NCBI GenBank assembly: GCA_947169745.1
Contig: CAMVQZ010000012.1
Coordinates: 1-36,573, forward strand
Direction: 5' to 3'
Length of the DNA: 36,573 nt
Origin: an uncultured Clostridia bacterium
GTDB lineage: Bacteria; Bacillota; Clostridia; Oscillospirales; Acutalibacteraceae
Shown here: in pieces, positions 31,055 to 36,573 of the stretch
How positions within the stretch are numbered: the first letter of the stretch is position 1
Layout: the number at the start of each line of letters is the position of its first letter
The notes under the pieces: model-generated
The model's input: only the letters and a program-made list of their open reading frames with translations
The model's database searches: none
Told to the model about the DNA's origin: nothing
Translations under genes and position numbers: made by a program

Positions 31055-32080
31055 TCAGATATTATCAGCTATTTTATCCAGTTGCTCCCTGATTGCATCA
31101 AATCCACAATTCAGATCCAGAGTTTTGACACTGATCCGGTTTCCGCTCATATGATAAGTATTATCTGGAACAACGCTTTCGTCTGTTTTGGCATAAAGCA
31201 GCATACCTGAAACACTGCACTGTGAATTTTTCAATTCTTCCTGTTTGTTTTTGACATAGGTGAAGATCTGATAAAGGTTTGCAGAATGGATCGTTGACTT
31301 ATTAAATCTGTTCTGTACAGAATGGGCATAGTATTTTGCATCAATAATCAGAACCCTGCTTTCCTGTTGCAGCATAATATCAGACTGCATGACCGGAAGC
31401 ATATCACTGTTTTCATCGTCAAGCTGCCATGGAATCTGAGGTGATGCGACAATCAGCTCCGGATGCTCTTTCTTGTAGTATTCAAGGATAAACTTTTCAT
31501 ACAAGCGGTGCATTCTCTGTTCATCAAGAAAATCCATCAGCTTCGTTGTTCCGTCCGACTGGGTTTGCAGCAAACCTTTTATTACAAGATAGCATATCGC
31601 AATAAGCATCCTGTATGTCTGATTATTCCGGTCATATCGCAGATTCCAGTTGATGGAGTGAAGCTCCAATGGCTGTACATTGCTCAGAAATACCAGAAGT
31701 TTTTTCAATTCCTTTTTACGGTTCTTATCAATATCAGCAGTCATCAACCGCATCATGGTTGTTTTTATTATGCGGTTCATATAGGCATTTTCTGAAAACT
31801 CATCGTATGAACAGACGATCTGTCTTTTAACCATAGTATTGGTTTTCAGCGTTTCTGATATTTCCGGCTTGCCGCGGAGTGCACTCAGCGGTTCTCTCTG
31901 CGGAATATAATCTCTCATAAGACCTCGTTTGATAAGCTTGGACAGCCCCTTTATGAGAATAGCGGAACAGAGGTCGGCTACATTATCAAATTCTTCTGTT
32001 GCAACATTTTTATATCCCTGTTCGTTCAGCACCTGAAAGGCATAGGACAGCATATAATAAACATTTTGAATCGGTATCAC
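31055..32080 (-). CDS. mcrC: McrC nuclease subunit of McrBC restriction
   Basis: 341 residues. The GTG start at 32080 overlaps the McrB stop by four bases. The N-terminal half (IPIQNVYYMLSYAFQVLNEQ) is the McrC partner domain that contacts McrB. A PD-(D/E)xK nuclease follows: Asp234 in VMQSDIML, Asp247-Ala-Lys249 in VLIIDAKYY, and the downstream NLYQIFTYV helix. It cleaves DNA when driven by the McrB GTPase ring. Translation coupling fixes the stoichiometry with McrB. Confidence 0.93.
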   Translation of the reverse strand: MIPIQNVYYMLSYAFQVLNEQGYKNVATEEFDNVADLCSAILIKGLSKLIKRGLMRDYIPQREPLSALRGKPEISETLKTNTMVKRQIVCSYDEFSENAYMNRIIKTTMMRLMTADIDKNRKKELKKLLVFLSNVQPLELHSINWNLRYDRNNQTYRMLIAICYLVIKGLLQTQSDGTTKLMDFLDEQRMHRLYEKFILEYYKKEHPELIVASPQIPWQLDDENSDMLPVMQSDIMLQQESRVLIIDAKYYAHSVQNRFNKSTIHSANLYQIFTYVKNKQEELKNSQCSVSGMLLYAKTDESVVPDNTYHMSGNRISVKTLDLNCGFDAIREQLDKIADNI

Positions 32081-34611
32081 TTGACAGCACTCCTAAGACG
32101 ATCAGACCAGTCCCTCTCTTTAGCAGGCTCGTCAAACCAGTATTCCCTGAGCATAGGAATGATCTCATACTCAACAATATCAGACAAAGCCTTATCGTCA
32201 ATTTCTTCCAGATTACAGAAATAGCTGTGTCCAATGCAGAAGCCTTCTCCGAGAGTTTCATCATCTGTGATAGTCTGATTCATGCTGATTATGCAGTTTA
32301 TAAGATCATTGAACTTCTTATTGCTGAGGCTCTCCTGATACTTTCTGAACCCGTCAGATTCAAAAGCAGGCTTCATTTCAAAGAACGCAAAGCGTCTGCG
32401 CAGAGCATAGTCGATCATTGCAAGGCTACGGTCGGCAGTGTTCATCATGCCGATTATGAAGAGATTATTCGGAACAGAGAATTTATCTGATGAATATAGC
32501 AGCTGAATATCATTATCTCTTTTATCCGCTTCGATCAGCATAAACAATTCGCCGAAAATTTTGCTCAGATTTCCACGGTTAATTTCATCAATAATAAAGA
32601 AATAATCATTTTCATTGTCATCATGTGCTTTCTTACAGAAATTATAAAATGTTCCCTTTTTGATTTCAAAACCTGCACCTGTACTTGACGGGCGGAATCC
32701 CTCTATAAAATCTTCATATGTATAGCTTTGATGAAACTGAACCAACTGTACCCTTTCCGGATCCTTAACGCCCATTATAGAATATGCAAGCCGTTTTGCA
32801 GCATAAGTCTTGCCTACTCCGGGAGCACCCTGGAGAATAACATTCTTTTTCTTTCTGAGCAACCCAACTAATGTATCATAGCTTTCACCGCTGATATAGA
32901 CATCTTCAAGAAAGTCAGATTTATCATATGTGTTTAACTGTGTTTCCTTAGTCTGAAGTTCGTCCTCTTCATCATCAGTATCGAAGAGTGCGTTCAGTTT
33001 ATCCACATAGTCAGTATATGAAGTTATATCTGTCAGAGTTTTCATGGCTGCCTGACCGGGATGCTGCCAATTCCCAATATCAGTCCACTTTACTTTCCGG
33101 ATGTTTTTGTATTCATCCTCAACACTTTCGTCATAAAGATAATCTGATTCAACAATGCCTCTACCAATAACAGTATCTCTGCCCTTTTTGGCAAATACGA
33201 TGTCTCCCGGTTTCATCTCAAACGCAAACTGCCAGGTTGCAAGGGCAGTATTTTTATATGACACACTATTTCCAAAGATCTCTTTCATAGAAGCTTTCAT
33301 TTCGCCTTTTGAAGCAAAACCACTTAAATCTCCTATTTCACCCCATCCGATAGCCATTAATCCGCTTTTTGATAACTCATCCCATTTTTCAGCGTTATGA
33401 CCCGGAGAGTAAATCCAATATCGTTTTGTATCTACATTTTCATCAGCAAGGGCTGAACCTTTTTGTGTTTTACCCTGCTGATTTTCTTTTATAACTGTCT
33501 TAAACAGCTCAGATGCCAGCTCATCTGTCATGTCAACAGTCCATCCAGTCTCGGTCAGTTTCCAGATTCCCCGGATGCTGTTATCCAGATAACCTCCTCG
33601 AACCAGATATTGTCTTGCCCACGCAACATCGTTATTAAATTCAGATGTTTTTGTTTTACCAATTACATTGTCCGTGTCTTTATCTGTCAGTTTTTCGTTT
33701 TCCTTTATCTTTTCTCGTACATCCCTTGGTGTTGCTGAACCTCCCAGATCACGAAGTGCCTGTAGCAACGGCTTGAACCAATGGAGAAATTTAGCACTGG
33801 ATTTTGAGCTGTCATCCTCACTGATTTTCTCATACTCATCATCCTGCTTTGAAACCAACCATGCACTATATGATAATTCTACAATAGAGTTATAAGCACT
33901 ATTGTCCGAGTGAATAATAGATAAACATTCATCGCAGATCATTAAGTATTCATCGGCAGAGGGAACTGTCTTTAACTTACTTATCTTAGCAGCAAATGCA
34001 TCCGGTAAGCTGTCATTGTTTTTGATAAACCATCTGTTTCTGGAATCCAAATTCAAAAATCTCTTAGGGCGAATCCAGTAAAGTCCCATTGTGAGATTCC
34101 AGCGAATTCCTCTCTGATTTTTAACAGCATTATAATAATCAGCAAAATCATTTCTGATTATTTCTGTGTCATTTTCTGATAAAAGAATTGCATTTTCAAA
34201 GAGTTTCCAGAGGTTCTGAATATCATTTTTGTTGCGCATTCCTTCAGATCTGTTACTGGAAATAAAATAATAGAAGGTCGCACTCATATTATTCAAAACA
34301 GGTATGCCATTAAAACTGTCGGGTATATCTGCTTTTACAGAAAAAAGACTTTTAATTGAGCTGATTATTCTAATTCTGTTTTCGTCTGATATCTGCTTGT
34401 TAAATAAACCAAATACAGTAAACGGATCAATGTCAACCAGTTCATTACTCCCGTCAGCATTTCTTTCTAAAGTTGGCATTTTTATTCCGGTATCTGTGTA
34501 AACCTGCTTTATTATGTTTATCAGTTCCTGCCGTCTATCTTTATAAGTAAGCAAAATATCTGCAAACTCTTCGTAAAATACGATCCAGCCGAATCGATTG
34601 TTTTCACTCAT
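32077..34611 (-). CDS. mcrB: McrB GTPase with winged-helix and EVE-like domains
   Basis: 844 residues from ATG 34611 behind GGGAGG. An N-terminal region (1-270) of unknown fold is followed by a winged helix at about 275-356 (LRDLGGSATPRDVREKI), an EVE-like modified-base reader at about 397-540 (RYWIYSPGHNAEKW, MAIGWGEIGDLSGF, GDIVFAKKGRDTVIGRGIV), and a McrB AAA+ domain from about 570: GAPGVGKT at 595, FHQSYTYEDFIEGFRP, FFIIDEINRGNLSKIFGELF, GMMNTADRSLAMIDYALRRR. It recognises modified DNA and translocates with GTP, then activates McrC. The EVE-like module suggests methyl- or hydroxymethyl-base specificity. Confidence 0.94.
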   Translation of the reverse strand: MSENNRFGWIVFYEEFADILLTYKDRRQELINIIKQVYTDTGIKMPTLERNADGSNELVDIDPFTVFGLFNKQISDENRIRIISSIKSLFSVKADIPDSFNGIPVLNNMSATFYYFISSNRSEGMRNKNDIQNLWKLFENAILLSENDTEIIRNDFADYYNAVKNQRGIRWNLTMGLYWIRPKRFLNLDSRNRWFIKNNDSLPDAFAAKISKLKTVPSADEYLMICDECLSIIHSDNSAYNSIVELSYSAWLVSKQDDEYEKISEDDSSKSSAKFLHWFKPLLQALRDLGGSATPRDVREKIKENEKLTDKDTDNVIGKTKTSEFNNDVAWARQYLVRGGYLDNSIRGIWKLTETGWTVDMTDELASELFKTVIKENQQGKTQKGSALADENVDTKRYWIYSPGHNAEKWDELSKSGLMAIGWGEIGDLSGFASKGEMKASMKEIFGNSVSYKNTALATWQFAFEMKPGDIVFAKKGRDTVIGRGIVESDYLYDESVEDEYKNIRKVKWTDIGNWQHPGQAAMKTLTDITSYTDYVDKLNALFDTDDEEDELQTKETQLNTYDKSDFLEDVYISGESYDTLVGLLRKKKNVILQGAPGVGKTYAAKRLAYSIMGVKDPERVQLVQFHQSYTYEDFIEGFRPSSTGAGFEIKKGTFYNFCKKAHDDNENDYFFIIDEINRGNLSKIFGELFMLIEADKRDNDIQLLYSSDKFSVPNNLFIIGMMNTADRSLAMIDYALRRRFAFFEMKPAFESDGFRKYQESLSNKKFNDLINCIISMNQTITDDETLGEGFCIGHSYFCNLEEIDDKALSDIVEYEIIPMLREYWFDEPAKERDWSDRLRSAVK

Positions 34612-34654
34612 GACATAACCTCCCGAAAAGCATATCCAAAATATATACATCATA

Positions 34655-34683
34655 ATTTTACCACATAATTCACAATTCAACAA
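34655..34683 (-). promoter_or_regulatory. McrBC operon promoter
   Basis: TTGTTG (34678-34683), 17 bp, extended -10 TGGTAAAAT (TAAAAT 34655-34660), about 45 bp before the McrB ATG. Confidence 0.55.
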
Positions 34684-34720
34684 TACTAAACAGTAATTTT
34701 ATGTGCATTATATATACATT

Positions 34721-35062
34721 TTATTGTACATACAGCCCACAAACGCAGACAGCGACCGAAAGTCCAAACCACATTTTATATCCGATATCAATTTCCGCTG
34801 CTGTGATACCGCTGTATATCAGATAGTCCATACCCATACCTACCACTATCAGACCCATATACCCTACTTTTTTTACGATGCCTCTGATCCCGATTCTGCT
34901 GGACAACTGGGAATGCGTCCAGGCTACACACATACCGCTGAGATAATCAACGATCATAATTACGATAAGCACTATTATCGGCACTGTCAATATATCCGCA
35001 TACACCGCCAGCGCCCCCAGGGAAGCGGATATGCTCCCCTGCATTATTATCTTTTCTTTCAT
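34721..35062 (-). CDS. Phage-type holin, C-terminally truncated
   Basis: 113 residues. Membrane helices at about 20-45, 65-82 and 92-112. The block VIMIVDYLSGMCVAWTHSQL followed by SSRIGIRGIVKKVGYMGLIV is characteristic of the toxin-secretion/phage-lysis holin family. The family usually continues some 20-30 residues beyond the last helix with an NEL-type tail; here it stops at CGLYVQ. AAAGGAG precedes the start. Part of a prophage remnant that ends at the McrBC promoter. Confidence 0.8.
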   Translation of the reverse strand: MKEKIIMQGSISASLGALAVYADILTVPIIVLIVIMIVDYLSGMCVAWTHSQLSSRIGIRGIVKKVGYMGLIVVGMGMDYLIYSGITAAEIDIGYKMWFGLSVAVCVCGLYVQ

Positions 35063-35079
35063 TCATTTTGTCTCCTTTA

Positions 35080-35430
35080 TTACGTTACCACTGTCACTAT
35101 TTTTATGTCATAATAATCCGCTGCTGTATTGCCGGCCTGCCTGATTTTTGCAGCGGAATCCGCCGCACCTGTAATTTTCAGGGGTACAGCCTCACCACCC
35201 TCGCTGTAGAGCTGTGTATCAATAGCCTCTGAATACAATTCTGCGGCTGTTTTTTCAATGTATCCGGATGCTGCCCTGTACCGCTGTTTGTCAACCTGAC
35301 GCCAGTTTTCCGGGTCGCCGTACTTCTCACAGCCATATTCCCTGACCCTTGCGATATCTGTTATTATCTGACGGGGTACAAGAGTGAGTTTAGGCTTGCC
35401 GCTGTCGGCTTTGGCTTCTTGTTTGTTCAT
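35080..35430 (-). CDS. Chimeric phage ORF: DUF5664-like N-terminus, tail-protein-like C-terminus
   Basis: 116 residues. Residues 1-55 (GKPKLTLVPRQIITDIARVR, YGDPENWRQVDKQRYR) match the start of phage dATP/dGTP pyrophosphohydrolase-like DUF5664 proteins, which normally run to over 100 residues. Residues 56-116 (LYSEGGEAVPLKITGAADSA, AKIRQAGNTAADYYDIKIVT) instead look like the end of a phage tail or baseplate protein. No ribosome site precedes the ATG. It is probably a deletion fusion in decaying prophage and unlikely to function. Confidence 0.6.
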   Translation of the reverse strand: MNKQEAKADSGKPKLTLVPRQIITDIARVREYGCEKYGDPENWRQVDKQRYRAASGYIEKTAAELYSEAIDTQLYSEGGEAVPLKITGAADSAAKIRQAGNTAADYYDIKIVTVVT

Positions 35431-35433
35431 AGC

Positions 35434-35493
35434 TTATTTAATTGCTTTATAAATGTTTTTCTCGATTTCGACGTTAGCATTTGCGATGTACAT
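35434..35493 (-). CDS. 19-residue phage peptide with strong ribosome site
   Basis: The peptide MYIANANVEIEKNIYKAIK has AAAGGAG 7 nt before its ATG (35493) and stops at 35434, 3 nt before the next ORF. The spacing and ribosome site are those of a real start, but it may be the head of a longer gene that was cut away. The family is not recognised. Confidence 0.4.
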   Translation of the reverse strand: MYIANANVEIEKNIYKAIK

Positions 35494-35515
35494 TTTCATT
35501 CTCCTTTCCGGGCAT

Positions 35516-35542
35516 AAAAAAACCGCCCTCAGTGAGAGCGGG
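35516..35542 (-). terminator. Terminator of the toxin-immunity pair
   Basis: CCGCTCTC pairs with GAGGGCGG (one T-G pair) across a 3-nt loop, followed on the minus strand by seven Ts (35516-35522). It lies just beyond the immunity stop at 35549. Confidence 0.8.
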
Positions 35543-35548
35543 TAAGTA

Positions 35549-35860
35549 CTATTCAGTTTTGCTTAATACGTGTTGCAGGAAATCCTCCGGCAGCCTGATC
35601 GGGTATCGGTCAATGTGATAAATCAAAAAATCAGGCCAGCAATACTGCCCATCATCATTTACAGCAAACGAGGTTGAAATAATTTTACCGGTAATACAAT
35701 CAATAGCGCTTCTGGGACAAACTGCCTGTCTGCCAAAGGTCAGAAGGTACTTAATGATCCGCTTCTTATCATAATTCACTGTATCTGTAATGTAATCATT
35801 GATGCTGCCGTTATCTGCCATGGTAACATTCATTTCAGAAAAAAAACCAACGAATTTCAT
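35549..35860 (-). CDS. Probable immunity protein of the adjacent toxin
   Basis: 103 residues. ATG 35860 overlaps the toxin stop (ATGA), with GGAG and GAGG just upstream. The C-terminal pattern VNDDGQYCWPDFLIYHIDRY followed by LPEDFLQHV resembles a family of small immunity proteins paired with contact or phage-borne toxins. There is no signal peptide or membrane segment, so it acts in the cytoplasm, probably by binding the toxin domain. The assignment rests on this pattern and on strict coupling. Confidence 0.7.
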   Translation of the reverse strand: MKFVGFFSEMNVTMADNGSINDYITDTVNYDKKRIIKYLLTFGRQAVCPRSAIDCITGKIISTSFAVNDDGQYCWPDFLIYHIDRYPIRLPEDFLQHVLSKTE

Positions 35861-36387
35861 AATACCTCAACTCCTTTGTCAAATACACGCCATTCACCAA
35901 GATTCGTATATTTCGAACCTATCCTGAGAATACCTTCCTCCGGAATATAATAAACATCATCGTCCGGTGCTTTAACCTTGTTTCCTAAAGCCTTTGAAAG
36001 CTGCTGCGCAAAGGAATTATCACCTTGTCCTGTAGAGCAGGCCGCAAGACGCAAATCTCCGCCCTGATAGCCGTTTGCTTTCAGATAATCGGCAAACTCA
36101 TCAGCGTTCATCTGAGTTCTATTACCTTTCACTGAAACTTCAATAGCCTGTGATGAACCATGCGAGCAGATATCCTCAAATCCTGCTTCTTCCTCGATGC
36201 TGAAAGCCTCAGAGCGCAATGGATCGCCCTGATCAAAAAGGTTAATTCTCAACTTTACTGCTCCGCTGCCTCCCCCTCCCGAACCGCCGCCGCGGGGAAC
36301 GCTTCCGGTAAATCTGCCGTGCTCATCCTTGGTGTAGTGGCTGCCGTCATTGCTTCTTTCCTCAATTATACCACCCCTGCGCAGCAA
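35857..36387 (-). CDS. C-terminal toxin module of a MuF-like phage head protein (5' truncated)
   Basis: 176 residues from TTG 36387; the open frame runs upstream only to a stop at 36412, so the N-terminus is lost. SNDGSHYTKDEHGRFTGS followed by a Gly/Ser linker is the tail of phage MuF-type capsid proteins. The C-terminal domain from about 45 has CSHGSSQ (His76) and LRLAACSTGQGDNSFAQQLS (Cys117), a His-Gly and Ala-Cys pairing like clan CD (caspase-like) peptidases, then KVKAPDD. Such modules are carried as polymorphic toxins on MuF and Rhs proteins. Catalysis is inferred. Confidence 0.68.
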   Translation of the reverse strand: MLRRGGIIEERSNDGSHYTKDEHGRFTGSVPRGGGSGGGGSGAVKLRINLFDQGDPLRSEAFSIEEEAGFEDICSHGSSQAIEVSVKGNRTQMNADEFADYLKANGYQGGDLRLAACSTGQGDNSFAQQLSKALGNKVKAPDDDVYYIPEEGILRIGSKYTNLGEWRVFDKGVEVL

Positions 36388-36465
36388 GTCAATCCTCTCC
36401 GCGGTGCGTGCTCACACCAGCGTCGACGCTGCACCCGTGTTCGGTGCGTGCTCGCACTGAGCGTG

Positions 36466-36524
36466 TTCGCGTTATCGCTCGCTACTCTCGCTCTGTCGTG
36501 CGTACATATACTTTCATCGCGCGG
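36466..36524. repeat. GC-rich repeat copy 2
   Basis: TTCGCGTTATCGCTCG onward matches 2246-2305 in direct orientation. The whole stretch 36400-36573 is GC-rich with short internal repeats (GTGCGTGCTC twice) and has no supported gene. It begins where the MuF-like frame is broken. Confidence 0.6.
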
Positions 36525-36573
36525 CATCCGGCGCTCACCGCCTCAGACAATGCTCCCACCCCTCGCCGCCGCA

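Noticed and set aside
1-36573. CRISPR array, tRNA or rRNA genes
   Set aside because: No regularly spaced repeats, cloverleaf with CCA-end context, or rRNA signature was seen on either strand.

Overview
The window reads as a low-to-moderate GC Gram-positive anaerobe of the Clostridia, most like Ruminococcus or another Oscillospiraceae. This rests on gene content: an LPxTG pilus locus with a class C sortase, type I signal peptidase and coiled-coil partner, strong GGAGG ribosome sites, TTGAAA-17-TATAAT promoters, and phage holin and capsid-type fragments. The species assignment is inference. No rRNA, tRNA or CRISPR array was seen. Nearly every gene lies on the minus strand; the one clear exception is the Sel1-repeat gene at 25357-27246.

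Layout. 1-2109: 3'-truncated zinc-ribbon/TIR/ankyrin protein. 2633-3163: GNAT acetyltransferase with a decayed GNAT fragment upstream. 3605-9936: pilus operon, in transcription order coiled-coil protein, signal peptidase I, large LPETG surface protein split by a frameshift, internal terminator hairpin, class C sortase, small CnaB pilin with an unusual sorting motif, and a sortase homologue lacking catalytic His and Cys. 9937-11156: no intact gene, but a decayed small gene, a terminator relic and copies of the 5' ends of two genes found elsewhere in the window. 11157-16297: lipoprotein M13 metallopeptidase, FtsX/MacB-type permease and ABC ATPase. 16765-19329: degenerate KaiC-like domain fused to a PEP/pyruvate-binding domain, behind a strong promoter and a leader terminator. 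19662-25014: ogt, Crp/Fnr regulator, CPBP membrane protein, DndD-like remnant, HD hydrolase, DUF1835-like protein and R2K ATP-grasp enzyme. 27365-34611: defence block of McrB (winged helix, EVE-like, AAA+), McrC, PLD-helicase (DUF3427 type) and NUDIX hydrolase. 34721-36387: phage debris including a truncated holin, a chimeric phage ORF and a toxin-immunity pair.

The most unusual signal is mosaicism of gene ends. The ogt promoter plus first codons are duplicated directly ahead of the ATP-grasp gene. The CPBP 5' end and helicase 5' end recur as adjacent relics near 10.9-11.1 kb. A NUDIX-like 3' end lies just upstream of CPBP, and the Crp 3' end plus terminator lies just downstream of the real NUDIX gene. 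Together these suggest that helicase, NUDIX, CPBP and Crp once formed one operon present in several copies, each since reduced by a different deletion. A 179-bp MITE with perfect 18-bp ends interrupts one Crp-terminator junction, and the paralogous junction lacks it. That inferred four-gene module is the best candidate here for an undescribed system.
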